The notes below the pieces were generated by a model. The model did no database searches. It saw only the letters and a list, made by a program, of their open reading frames with translations, and was not told the origin of the DNA. DNA of 64,000 bases from Dyadobacter sp. CY345 (GTDB taxonomy: Bacteria; Bacteroidota; Bacteroidia; Cytophagales; Spirosomataceae), in contig NZ_JAKFFS010000005.1 in the NCBI RefSeq assembly GCF_021502725.1, positions 558,001-622,000 of the forward strand, in the 5' to 3' direction. Position numbers and translations under genes: made by a program. Positions 34,701-42,881 of the stretch are shown one piece after another; the first letter of the stretch is position 1; each line of letters begins with the position of its first letter.

Positions 34701-35502
34701 GATTCATTTCCGTCAGCGGGAATATGTGCTGTTTTATTGTAAATTTCCCTCCGTGCGGCCCGTAGGTATACGGCGGATGGTGCATGGCAATCACCACATT
34801 TTTATTTCTGTATTTGCGGATCACGTTCTCAAATACAAATTTAAAAGTCGCCCGGTTTTTGATCTCGCAGCCGTCGTTAATCTTCGTATCCTTATCCCAG
34901 TCCGACAACCACCACTGCGAATCAACGGCGATAATAACCACATTATCATTTAACTCAATAACCTCCGGACCAGAGCATCCGTCTTGTGGCAGGAAATAAT
35001 TCTCATATTCGTCCTTATCCGTTTTTCCTTTCCGGGAATTGAGATACTGGTCAATAAAATTTTCCTGGCGTTTCAGACCTTTCCTCCCCCAGCCCCGCCA
35101 GTCATGATTTCCGGGCAGAAAAAATGGCCTGCCTTTAAACTCATCCAGTGTTTCAAGCTGCGAGGTGATCCGGTATTCAGCCACTTTGCGTTTGGCAGAA
35201 TCTTCTGCTGGCGGCATACCATATTCGTAGATATTATCACCCAAAAATAAGGCCGAACTGTTTTTAGATTCTTTGGCAAGCTTGTCTTTCAAATACAAAA
35301 GTACAGGCGCTTTGTGCTCAGGAGAATCATTTCCGGCGTCACCGATAAGATACATAGTATGTTTCAACACCAGATCCGGAGCGGGGGCAGATTGCTCCCA
35401 GCTTTTTCCTTCTTTGGAATATTGCAACTTTTTATAACTCGAACACGCAGAGACCAGTAGAAGACTTACGAATAACGAGACGGAGTAAAAATTAAATTTC
35501 AT
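31711..35502 (-). CDS. Outer-membrane metallophosphatase / kinase-like / beta-barrel protein
   Basis: A 1263-residue lipoprotein-signal protein (SLLLVSACSS). Residues ~48-400 are a calcineurin-like metallophosphatase: GDAGND (54-59), GDN (88-90), GNHDW (131-135), MHHPPYTYG and SGHEHALQ. Residues ~460-730 have a kinase-like pattern: a Gly-rich strand GGGNQTNSLRV then EYVLRD, a catalytic-loop-like GDWDRHDDQW (~626) and DRDQAF (~655), which resembles the NxDRH...D of FAM20 and HipA kinases. Residues ~900-1263 form a BamA/TamA-type beta-barrel that ends in aromatic Phe. The gene is between a phytase-like lipoprotein (31 bases upstream) and a small membrane protein. A surface protein acting on phosphorylated substrates is a reasonable reading. 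Confidence 0.85.
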   Translation of the reverse strand: MKFNFYSVSLFVSLLLVSACSSYKKLQYSKEGKSWEQSAPAPDLVLKHTMYLIGDAGNDSPEHKAPVLLYLKDKLAKESKNSSALFLGDNIYEYGMPPAEDSAKRKVAEYRITSQLETLDEFKGRPFFLPGNHDWRGWGRKGLKRQENFIDQYLNSRKGKTDKDEYENYFLPQDGCSGPEVIELNDNVVIIAVDSQWWLSDWDKDTKINDGCEIKNRATFKFVFENVIRKYRNKNVVIAMHHPPYTYGPHGGKFTIKQHIFPLTEMNPNLYVPLPIIGSLSALFRGTVGSRQDTHNKLYKDMRDGILAAARKNGNFIFASGHEHALQFIENDGQEFVVSGSGSKNSPIGMGKGSQFASTALGFSTLAFHEGGETWVQYWEVDEHGKSAKMVYQKKIKDKLVPQKEEPAIAYKEYEQHADSSQQFVLKNKITPVNGFHNFLFGAHHRDLYMEKYPFPVLDFATFKGGIVPEKQGGGNQTNSLRVKAGDGKEYVLRDMTKDVSRFLPFPFNKMMAAQFLAQENFLSTHPFAPLTIPKLADAIQVYHTNPKIYYVPAQPGLGLFNSIFGGSLSLVEERPDGKKWKDAANFGNADKIISTPDLLENILESNKYKVDEKWALKTRFLDLIVGDWDRHDDQWTWASIKQEDGSNLYRPIPRDRDQAFSKYDGLFTNVARLTMPFLRQLQVYGPEVPNMKWTTWSARLFDRTFINELSWEQWEEQVKYIQKNLTDEVIENSFADWPENAKEMSAPYLIKSIKTRRDNLLELARKHYAFVSSSVNVIGTEEEERFEIERIDDNHTKVTVSEIGKKGQLKKQNYQRIFDHSVTKIINVYGNGDEDEFIITGDVKKGIKVRVIGGTGKDVFTDSSVVKTGGKKTIVYDDLGKNTIHAGKETKDKRTGMYRYNIYDRRSAESDYNITIPLPIIGFNPDDGFLLGANFSMIRYGFKKEPYASSQQFGAKYSFATKAVRVNYTGDFLNVFRKFDFYLDTYYHGPSYAFNYAGLGNNSERPVDNPDFYRVRQSAFHVYPAIKKHFAGNSGFITLGPLFEISDVASTAGRFITSDNNQLPDDIFKTKYYSGGQMLFNFSSVDNIFAPHSGIRFSSGLNYTKNLKEDKSFAGLKAQLAFYFSLDRKENIIFASQIGTGLNFGKGFEFFQMPTIGGNQGLRGYRTQRFYGKSSLWHSSDLRARLGSSINPTLPLTYGLFGSFDYGRVWQEHDPSDNWHYSYGGGVWVAPVDILTLSVGAFIPKERREEKPRIAFQVGFWF

Positions 35503-35533
35503 ACTTTAAATCCAGCGGAAGTCCGCGTTTGAA

Positions 35534-36394
35534 CTATAAGCCCAATTTCTTAAATTTCAGAATATTACCTTCTGCAAAGTCATCACCTTCGTTGGAAATA
35601 TACAGATTTCCGGCAGCGTCAAAAGCAATTCCTTCGGGCTGCGTAAACTTATTTCCATTCAGCGGGACAGCTTGCTGAACCTTCCATTTATTATCCGTAA
35701 CGACCAGCAATTTGTTAACCGCCGAAATAATATACCAGTCTTTGGTAAGAGGATTTTGCGCTAGACCTGACGGGCGAAAACCCCTTTCAACCTTACCCGT
35801 CAAAGCTTTAATATCTTTCACATTAATCTGAAAAGAGTTTTTTACCGCACTACTGTCGCCCAGGTGGAATTCATAACCAGTGACACTTTTCTTCGAATCA
35901 TCATCGGGACAGTTTTTACATAACACGAAAATATTGTCCGTAGCTTCGTCCGCATACATGCTTTCGTATTCGCCCTTGGGAAGTATTTTTTTCCATTCCT
36001 GAACGCTATCAGCTTCCGGAAAAACAGCTTCGTCCATCGGAAAAGAGTACATTGTGCCATTGCTTTTTAAGATGACTACTCTATCGTTCGCAATTGCGAG
36101 ATCTTCATAATCCCCTTTTTTCCCGAACTTGCTGTTAAGTTGTTTTTTCACACCCAGGCTCAACCGGAATAAACGGCCCTCTTCATCCTGGACAGCGTAA
36201 ATTGTATCATTGCTTCCTTTATTAAAAGCAATGCCTGAAACTTCGAAAAGGCTTTCAGGCATAAAAAACTTTTCCGGACTTTCAAGATTATAATCTTTCA
36301 AAGTCTGTTCATTCTCGTGTGAATTGGTACATCCAGTACCTATTAAAATCAGCATAAACGCTGAGCTAACTATTTTGCTAATAGTGCAATTCAT
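35534..36394 (-). CDS. SdiA-regulated / phytase-like beta-propeller lipoprotein
   Basis: A 286-residue lipoprotein (FMLILIGTGC, Cys22). The body is a SdiA-regulated family propeller: LFEVSGIAFNKGSNDTIYAVQDEEGRLFRL, then KGDYEDLAIANDRVVIL, KGEYESMYADEATDNIFVL and FTQPEGIAFDAAGNLYISNEGDD near the end. Related folds occur in phytases and surface glycoproteins; the Asp/Glu-rich repeats may bind calcium. It is the first gene of a leftward unit with the metallophosphatase-barrel gene, so a shared role in handling phosphate esters at the cell surface is plausible. Confidence 0.85.
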   Translation of the reverse strand: MNCTISKIVSSAFMLILIGTGCTNSHENEQTLKDYNLESPEKFFMPESLFEVSGIAFNKGSNDTIYAVQDEEGRLFRLSLGVKKQLNSKFGKKGDYEDLAIANDRVVILKSNGTMYSFPMDEAVFPEADSVQEWKKILPKGEYESMYADEATDNIFVLCKNCPDDDSKKSVTGYEFHLGDSSAVKNSFQINVKDIKALTGKVERGFRPSGLAQNPLTKDWYIISAVNKLLVVTDNKWKVQQAVPLNGNKFTQPEGIAFDAAGNLYISNEGDDFAEGNILKFKKLGL

Positions 36395-36457
36395 ATAAAT
36401 ATGGATTCTGCTACTTCCATTTGGAGTGTAAAATTTATTTCTATCTTTTATATTAAT

Positions 36458-37690
36458 TTATTTACCAAAGAACATAGAAGCAATAACAAATGAGACTACC
36501 GAAGCGACAATCCCAAACATGAAAACGTTATATCCTACACGTAGCAACCGGTATTTTCTGCCCAACACCACACCTTGCGAATAAACATCTTTCGTTAAAC
36601 TTCCATATAAAAAATCGCGGTCGTTCATCATTGCCTGCATACCAGCTGCATAGTCATTATAGTTCATCCGGTAAAAATTCCCGAAAAACAGCAGGTTCAC
36701 TTTTTTATCCGTAATGTCCTCTTCTGTAAATGTTCCCTGCGGAATAGTTGGACGAGTTGCCAGGATTGAAAAGACCATGGTAATTACACAAATAGTTAAT
36801 AACAGAATCGTCGGAACAACCAAATATGCATTGTCTTCCAATTTTCTCAGCAAAATACTAAGTAAAACCGAAATAATAATTGATGTCGTCGTGATCATGA
36901 TATGCGCCTTATTATCAGCCATATCACTCAGCCGCTGGTGATTGTTAGAGCTGATCCGAAACATCGTTTCAATCCCCTTATCCGGTCGGTCTGATTTGGG
37001 TTTCCTAATATCCTGAATCTCTGGCTGAGGTTCGGTTTTAATTGTATTTGTGTATTTAAGAAGGTTGATCGGCTGCTCTTCTTCCTTTTCAACTTCCAAA
37101 TCCTTTTCTTTCAGTTTTTGAAGATTTTTGGCCTTCTTTTCATTCAGCAGAGTCTGGCAATAATCTGTCTGGTAAGTATGTTCTTCCAGCAGCTTGATAG
37201 TATTTTTCCGCCATTCCGCTTTGTCAATTTTCTGCCCGGTTCTCTGCTCTACTTCCTTTCGCATAAGCTTATTTCGCTCAGAAAATTTATCAGTTCCAAA
37301 ATGATAAAGGTCCGCATCGCATACAATTTGTTCTAGAAAATTCTTCGGCTTTTGCGGAATAGAAGTCGCCAGAATACAACCCTGAACTGCCTCGATAACC
37401 TCATCCTTCACGTCCTTTTCAATCAGATATGCCTTTGCCATTTCTGCCCCACGGAATTCATGTCCGGATGCTTGCCCGGTCCAGTATCCCATATCATGAA
37501 ACCAGGCAGCTGTGGTTACTATAAACAAGTCCTTTTCATGCAGCTCGTAATGCTGACCAATCTTAGTCGCATTGGACGCAACTTCCTGTGTGTGAATTAC
37601 ATTATGATAAACTAACGCCTCTCCCTCATGTGTTTTAAAAAAATGGAGCACATGGTGCTCCACATGTTCCAGAAGCTTGGTATAATTCAT
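36458..37690 (-). CDS. HD phosphohydrolase fused to PycTM (Pycsar effector-type) domain
   Basis: A 410-residue protein. Residues ~10-180 form an HD domain with His33, His65-Asp66 and a further acid in VCDADL (125-127), so the metal centre is complete. Residues ~190-240 are a charged linker, and ~244-408 match PycTM (formerly DUF5706): FRISSNNHQRLSDMADNKAHIMITTTSIIISVLLSILL, a second helix around 290-310, a conserved NLLFFGNFYRM segment and a last helix at 388-408. In Pycsar defence, PycTM proteins damage the membrane on binding cCMP or cUMP. Here it is 36 bases downstream of a GAF gene with a cyclase-like motif and probably forms an operon with it. It could instead have a non-defence role. 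Confidence 0.9.
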   Translation of the reverse strand: MNYTKLLEHVEHHVLHFFKTHEGEALVYHNVIHTQEVASNATKIGQHYELHEKDLFIVTTAAWFHDMGYWTGQASGHEFRGAEMAKAYLIEKDVKDEVIEAVQGCILATSIPQKPKNFLEQIVCDADLYHFGTDKFSERNKLMRKEVEQRTGQKIDKAEWRKNTIKLLEEHTYQTDYCQTLLNEKKAKNLQKLKEKDLEVEKEEEQPINLLKYTNTIKTEPQPEIQDIRKPKSDRPDKGIETMFRISSNNHQRLSDMADNKAHIMITTTSIIISVLLSILLRKLEDNAYLVVPTILLLTICVITMVFSILATRPTIPQGTFTEEDITDKKVNLLFFGNFYRMNYNDYAAGMQAMMNDRDFLYGSLTKDVYSQGVVLGRKYRLLRVGYNVFMFGIVASVVSFVIASMFFGK

Positions 37691-37726
37691 AAGATTATTT
37701 AAATAAGGGCGAAACTGACTTTTACT

Positions 37727-40090
37727 TTACTTCCACTCACCTTCAAGATTCACGCCGATACGCAAGGCTTTCAAACCGGCAACTCCCTGTAATTCTTCAA
37801 GATCCAGAAATTCCAGGTCGTTTTTAAGCATATTTTTCTCTTGCAGATATTTTATGTAATTAACATATTCTTCCGCCGATTTACTATTAAAATAAACCAA
37901 AGCGATCTTTCCTGGCTGCGTCAGACGTTCTCCGGTTTCTTTCACGTGCACCTTGTCAATCCGTTTTTTGATGACGTGGTATCTTATATTGTAAGATCCC
38001 TCTACATCGAAACGGCGCTCGTCATCCCGGAAACTTATATCAATACTTCCGGCATTAATAAAGATGAGCTGCGTCGTTTCCAATGGCTTCTCTATTTGAG
38101 GAATCAATTCGTGCGCAATCCTGGCAATTCCCGCCATCGACGTCAACTGCCACAACCTGATGTTATTTAAATACAGCAGGTTAAACGGTTTATCCGGCGC
38201 AATGGCTTGTCCGATATAAATGTCATATTCTACACCATCAGTCCTGAATTTCTCGAAATAACAAGGATATGTTTCCTGAATTTCGTTTTTAAAAAGTTCA
38301 AGATATAAATTGACAGCGGAATTGATCTTCTGCATGGAATTTTCCAGAGCATTCCGGTGTAAAAACGCAATGCCGCTTTCCTTGTCTACAAGCTCATAAT
38401 ACGCTTTTATGCTTTCACCCAGTCGTCCCTTACTTTCTTTAAAATGATGCAAAAAGGGATATACTTCGTATTCAAGAAAATCCATCACCTTGCTTTCGTC
38501 CTGATCATTCGTCTGGTCCGAGATCTTGCTCATCCATTTCTTGCATTTGAAAATAACCTCGTCAGCAAGCCCAAGCCCTACATCTTCCTTGATATGAGTT
38601 AGCACTTTTATTAACGCTTCGAATTGAACTTCAAGATCTGCATGAAGTGCAGCATTTCTTTCAATAGTAGAATTTCTGATATCGACCGCTCCGTAAAGTG
38701 GATAGACATCTTTAAACTGGATAACTTCAATGGGCGTTTTCGGAAGATGTTCAGCGTTATCGCGAAGATAATGCCAGGCTACATCCTTAAATTTCCATTG
38801 CACAGCCGGCTGCAATGAGGTGAACTTCTCTCGAATAATATCTTCAATTTTTGCGTCAAATTTATTGATACCGATCTGCATCAATTGCCCGATAAGCGGC
38901 AGTGCCGGTTCCAGCCTCGACAGCATTTTTTCGTCCATTAGATTCTCAGTCTTGGAGTAAACTTCCAAAACTCCGACGAGTCGTGCGGCGTTGTAAACCG
39001 GCAAAAGTGCATAAGATTGCACACCTGTTTTCTCCAAGACTGCCAGAAAATCATTCTTTTTTAACGCGTCAGCAAGATTTTTGTAAAAATAAATTTTCGG
39101 ATCCCCGAAATATTCATCCGCCATGGCCAAAAAATCATCAGGATTTATTCCATCCGTGAATGACGTTTGCACCAATATGCTGTGCGTACAAAATTCATCA
39201 TTAAAAACGAGCTTGTTATTCACGCGCAATTCCGGCAATAATCCAAAACTAATCTCCCTACTTCCCACGAGCAGATTTAATGAGTGGATTATCTTTTCAT
39301 AGTATGATTGGAAAGTATCAGTAACCGGATTAAGAATAATATTCTTGATATTTTCCACCGACTGGTCAGCTGTCACATCTGTTAACGTAATGACCGTAAA
39401 TCCCTTGAAACTAAACGAGGACAACGGGATTATTTTCGTTAAAACAGACCAGTCAAAATCGTTATTTATATGTTGCTGAATCTCGTCAAAGTTCAATTCC
39501 GGAAGTGGAACTTTGGGCGTTACTTCAACAAAATCCGTACACAGGTTAAGCCGGTAATATTTTGCAAGACACGTCTTTTCATCCCGAATAGAAATGACCA
39601 GGTCGTTACTGTGAACAGCAGGAATATTGTAAAACTTTTCAAGCAGAAATGAATAAATCATTTGCGCTTTCTGCTTCTTTTCAATACTAATATCAATTTC
39701 CCGCAAGAGATCACATCTGACATGACCAGAGCTTTCGTCGGTCAGCAGGTCGTGAAAGGCGGAAGTTTCGTAAAAAACAGTTTGGGAAAGCGGAATACTC
39801 AATGCCCAGAGGGTTTCATTTTCATCAGCGATCACCGGCACCAACATGTTGTATATAAGGCTCAGCTGCTCTTGAAAATCTCCTATCTCATCAAGATCAA
39901 TATCTTCTGCAAATCTTGGATCGGCTGTGAACCTTTCATGAACAAATTCAAAGAATTTCTTCTTAACAGTCTTCTCATTTCTGATCCTGTCTTCTATATT
40001 ACTTATAAACTTCCGAAAGGATAATGACACATCAACATTTTCCAAACCTGGAATAACATGCTGCGATATGTCAAGAACGGTTTCCTTCAT
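37727..40090 (-). CDS. GAF protein with nucleotide-cyclase-like motif
   Basis: A 787-residue soluble protein. A central GAF-like domain lies around residues 295-410 (FLAVLEKTGVQSYALLPVYNAARLVGVLEVYSK). After it, YGAVDIRNSTIERNAAL (~465-482) resembles the first metal-binding strand of class III cyclases (DxxxST), with Asp470; ~150 residues later, RTDGVEYDIYIG (~616-627) resembles the second metal strand. The region between is helical and longer than in ordinary cyclases. The first ~290 residues are of unknown type. It is directly upstream of the HD-PycTM gene. The cyclase reading is inferential; a GAF-regulated protein of another kind is possible. Confidence 0.8.
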   Translation of the reverse strand: MKETVLDISQHVIPGLENVDVSLSFRKFISNIEDRIRNEKTVKKKFFEFVHERFTADPRFAEDIDLDEIGDFQEQLSLIYNMLVPVIADENETLWALSIPLSQTVFYETSAFHDLLTDESSGHVRCDLLREIDISIEKKQKAQMIYSFLLEKFYNIPAVHSNDLVISIRDEKTCLAKYYRLNLCTDFVEVTPKVPLPELNFDEIQQHINNDFDWSVLTKIIPLSSFSFKGFTVITLTDVTADQSVENIKNIILNPVTDTFQSYYEKIIHSLNLLVGSREISFGLLPELRVNNKLVFNDEFCTHSILVQTSFTDGINPDDFLAMADEYFGDPKIYFYKNLADALKKNDFLAVLEKTGVQSYALLPVYNAARLVGVLEVYSKTENLMDEKMLSRLEPALPLIGQLMQIGINKFDAKIEDIIREKFTSLQPAVQWKFKDVAWHYLRDNAEHLPKTPIEVIQFKDVYPLYGAVDIRNSTIERNAALHADLEVQFEALIKVLTHIKEDVGLGLADEVIFKCKKWMSKISDQTNDQDESKVMDFLEYEVYPFLHHFKESKGRLGESIKAYYELVDKESGIAFLHRNALENSMQKINSAVNLYLELFKNEIQETYPCYFEKFRTDGVEYDIYIGQAIAPDKPFNLLYLNNIRLWQLTSMAGIARIAHELIPQIEKPLETTQLIFINAGSIDISFRDDERRFDVEGSYNIRYHVIKKRIDKVHVKETGERLTQPGKIALVYFNSKSAEEYVNYIKYLQEKNMLKNDLEFLDLEELQGVAGLKALRIGVNLEGEWK

Positions 40091-40184
40091 CTTCTGACAA
40101 TTTCAGTGTGAAAACATGTTTAAATATCAGCTTCTTTTTCAAGCAATTATAACGATTACAAGAATTACTATAACCTGAAAAAGC

Positions 40185-40218
40185 CAATCATCAGACAATA
40201 ATTATTGCCTGATGATTG
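40185..40218 (-). terminator. Hairpin after ndh gene
   Basis: A 34-base nearly perfect palindrome (CAATCATCAG at 40185-40194 with its complement at 40209-40218, and CAATAA/TTATTG within) lies 25 bases past the ndh stop. It has no long T-run, so it may serve as a terminator or mRNA-stabilising hairpin. Confidence 0.5.
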
Positions 40219-40242
40219 TACTGTGATCAACAATAAACAAAG

Positions 40243-41529
40243 CTATTGAATTCCCTTTTCAGGCACACTTTTATTTTGTCTGGACGGCTTGATAATCATA
40301 CGAAGGGATTGATCCTTGGTTAAGTAAGCGATCATCCAGTTATAAAACGTCCTGATTCTGTTCCGGTATGTGATCAATGACAGCAAATGAATGAACAACC
40401 AGATAAGCCAGGCGAAGAAGCCCTGGAAATGAACTTTCGGTTTTGGCAAATCTACTACGGCTTTATTTTTTCCGATGATGGCCATTGACCCCTTATCAAA
40501 ATACGTAAATGCTTCCGGCACTTTTCCCTCTGAAATTCTACGGAAATTCTTTGCCAGTTTCTTGCCCTGTTGTATCGCAACCTGAGCAACCTGTGGATGT
40601 CCGCCGGTGAAGTTGGGATCGCTCTGTTGGATACATGTATCGCCGATTGCATAAATTGCATCAACTCCCTGAACCTTGTTATGTTCGTCGACGATCATCC
40701 GTCTTCCGCGCCCGTAACTTTCAGTGGGTATCCCTTCAAAAACTTTGGCCGTTACCCCTGCTGCCCATATCAGATTTTTAGTATCAATTTCCTGTCCGTT
40801 GTCAAAAATCACCTTGTCGTTCACGTAATCTTTAACGTGGCAGTTGAGCATTATTTTCACACCTAGCCTGCGAAGATCATCGTATGTATTTTTCTGTGAT
40901 TTCTCACTCATCGGTGAAAGCAGCGCATGGCCGCCGTCCACCAGATATATCTCACTTCCCTTACCTGCAAGTTCGGGATATTCTTTTCTCAAAATTCCAT
41001 TTCGCATTTCGGCAAACATACCCGAAACCTCCACGCCCGTTGGTCCACCGCCAGCGATAACGATCGTCAACAATCTTTTTGTTTCTTCCGGGTCCGTACA
41101 GATTGCCGCCTGTTCCATTTGCTGCAAAAGTTTGTTACGCATTTCAATAGCGTCGTCGAGCGTTTTCATAGGAATGGCGTTGGCCTTCACATTTTCCATC
41201 CCGAAATAATTCGTCTCTGCGCCCGTTGCAAAAACCAGATAATCATAATCCAGTTCACCATTGTTCAGCACGATTTTCTTTTCAGCAGGAATTACTTTCA
41301 GCAACTCGCCCAAGCGAAAATGAAGGTTATCTTTCCCTGAAAATAGTTTGCGAAAAGGATAACTTATACTTGATGGTTCCAGAAAAGCCGTGGCTACCTG
41401 ATAAATTAAAGGCGGAAAAAAATTATAATTATTTTTATCTACAAGCGTGACTTCGAACTGGTCTTTATTAGCAAGATCGAGCGCAAGATTGATGCCTGCA
41501 AACCCGCCTCCTATGATTACAACTTTCAT
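40243..41529 (-). CDS. Type II NADH dehydrogenase (NAD(P)/FAD oxidoreductase)
   Basis: The ATG at 41529 (MKVVIIGGGFAGINLALDLA) gives 428 residues; the frame continues 21 codons further without meaning. The first FAD motif is at the N terminus, a second nucleotide-binding site is VIAGGGPTGVEVSGMFAE, and the FAD ribityl site is AIGDTCIQ. The C-terminal ~60 residues hold a hydrophobic stretch (FFAWLIWLFIHLLSLI) and basic residues expected to anchor it to the membrane. NDH-2 enzymes pass electrons from NADH to quinone without pumping protons, which would feed cytochrome bd. It is monocistronic. Confidence 0.93.
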   Translation of the reverse strand: MKVVIIGGGFAGINLALDLANKDQFEVTLVDKNNYNFFPPLIYQVATAFLEPSSISYPFRKLFSGKDNLHFRLGELLKVIPAEKKIVLNNGELDYDYLVFATGAETNYFGMENVKANAIPMKTLDDAIEMRNKLLQQMEQAAICTDPEETKRLLTIVIAGGGPTGVEVSGMFAEMRNGILRKEYPELAGKGSEIYLVDGGHALLSPMSEKSQKNTYDDLRRLGVKIMLNCHVKDYVNDKVIFDNGQEIDTKNLIWAAGVTAKVFEGIPTESYGRGRRMIVDEHNKVQGVDAIYAIGDTCIQQSDPNFTGGHPQVAQVAIQQGKKLAKNFRRISEGKVPEAFTYFDKGSMAIIGKNKAVVDLPKPKVHFQGFFAWLIWLFIHLLSLITYRNRIRTFYNWMIAYLTKDQSLRMIIKPSRQNKSVPEKGIQ

Positions 41530-41740
41530 TATCAAAATTATTTTAAATAAATAATAATCCGATCTTCCATTTTCCTGATCCTGGTCATCCAACTATCTGG
41601 GCAATGGAAATTTCATACGGATGATATGCCAAAATACTATTTTATCGCCCGGATGGCAGATAAGTTTCAGCTATACACGAAGATAATGAAACAATGCCGG
41701 ATTAAAGAAAGTTTAAAATATCTTAATCACGGTATATTAC

Positions 41741-41782
41741 AAAAGCTCACCATTTCACAATTTGTGAAAAAATGAGCTTTTT
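41741..41782 (-). terminator. Terminator after GNAT gene
   Basis: AAAAGCTCA at 41741-41749 pairs with TGAGCTTTT at 41773-41781, enclosing an inner TTTCACAA/TTGTGAAA stem. It lies 42 bases past the GNAT stop on the minus strand. Confidence 0.7.
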
Positions 41783-41823
41783 ATACCGTCTAGGCAGTTT
41801 GTTTATAGTTTAAGTACGTTGAC

Positions 41824-42771
41824 TTAATTGTCTGAAAATTGTTTTTGTATAACCGGTGTATATAACATGGCCGTACAAAAACAGTTCTTACATCCTTTGC
41901 TTTGAAGTGCGTTGTAGTTAACACAACTTTTGCAGCCTTCCCAGAATTTTTTCTCAGTCGTGATCTCACTGTATGTTACCGTTTCAAAACCTAGTTTTGA
42001 ATTCATTTTCATAACGGCCAAACCGGTCGTGATACTGAAAATTTTGGCATTCGGAAACCGCTGCCGGGAAAGGTCAAATATTTTCTCCTTAATTGCCTTC
42101 GCGACACCGCATTTCCGGTATGCCGGAGATACGATAAGTCCGGAATTGGATACAAACTCGCGATTTTGCCAGACTTCTATATACGAAAATCCGACCCATT
42201 CATTTTCAGTTGTCAATGCAATAACGGCCTTACCCTCCTTCATCTTTTTTATGATTGAAGAAGGCGTTCGTTTCGAAATACCACAACCACGCATGATTGC
42301 AGAAGACTCCATTTCATCCGTGATCTGTTTTGCGTATTTCGCATCATCACATGTTGCCATACGTACGGTGATATTTTGTATATTACTATAATCCAACACG
42401 TTACCTTCCCGTAAAGCAAGAGAATTATCCAGTTCTTTCAAATAGATGGAATAAAAATCGTCTGGAATAAAAAATTTCAATCGTTTTTTCTCGACTTCAT
42501 CTTTTTGCAAAAATGTCGAAAATGAAGAAATAAAACTCTTTTCAATAGCACTTCTGATAATCAGATCACCTTGGTTATAGAGTCTTTTAGCCAGGTCAAA
42601 ACATTTTCTGGATAAGTTAAGATTGTAATCTAAAACAGCTTCTTTAGAGAAATCCAGCAAACGCTGAACGGAATTATATATATCTGAGGACAAAGAATTT
42701 CTTTTATACAAACGGTCTAATTCCGGAAATTCTGATTCAATCAATTTCGTGCCTTCTAACTGCGATATCAT
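41824..42771 (-). CDS. GNAT acetyltransferase with helical N-terminal and Cys-rich C-terminal parts
   Basis: A 315-residue protein. Residues ~30-90 form a helical domain that aligns without gaps with the small protein encoded at 61417-61695. Residues ~130-275 are a GNAT fold, with the acetyl-CoA loop SPAYRKCGVAKAI (Q/RxxGxA-like). The C-terminal ~45 residues contain six Cys: CKSC, then CKNCFC, with a conserved TAMLY ending. The GNAT-plus-Cys end resembles acetyltransferases located beside arginine-biosynthesis genes in other Bacteroidota, but no arg gene is nearby here. The Cys cluster may bind a metal. The gene has its own terminator. Confidence 0.82.
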   Translation of the reverse strand: MISQLEGTKLIESEFPELDRLYKRNSLSSDIYNSVQRLLDFSKEAVLDYNLNLSRKCFDLAKRLYNQGDLIIRSAIEKSFISSFSTFLQKDEVEKKRLKFFIPDDFYSIYLKELDNSLALREGNVLDYSNIQNITVRMATCDDAKYAKQITDEMESSAIMRGCGISKRTPSSIIKKMKEGKAVIALTTENEWVGFSYIEVWQNREFVSNSGLIVSPAYRKCGVAKAIKEKIFDLSRQRFPNAKIFSITTGLAVMKMNSKLGFETVTYSEITTEKKFWEGCKSCVNYNALQSKGCKNCFCTAMLYTPVIQKQFSDN

Positions 42772-42881
42772 GGTTTAATGTGTTATTATATTTTCACTAT
42801 TATCCCTTATTTCAAATGCAGTGCCATTCAACAAGGCTCAACCATAACTACTAAATATCAATCGGTTATGATTTATAAATA

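Noticed and set aside
41930..42391. 153-residue plus-strand ORF over the GNAT gene
   Set aside because: It lies antisense to a supported acetyltransferase and has no domain.
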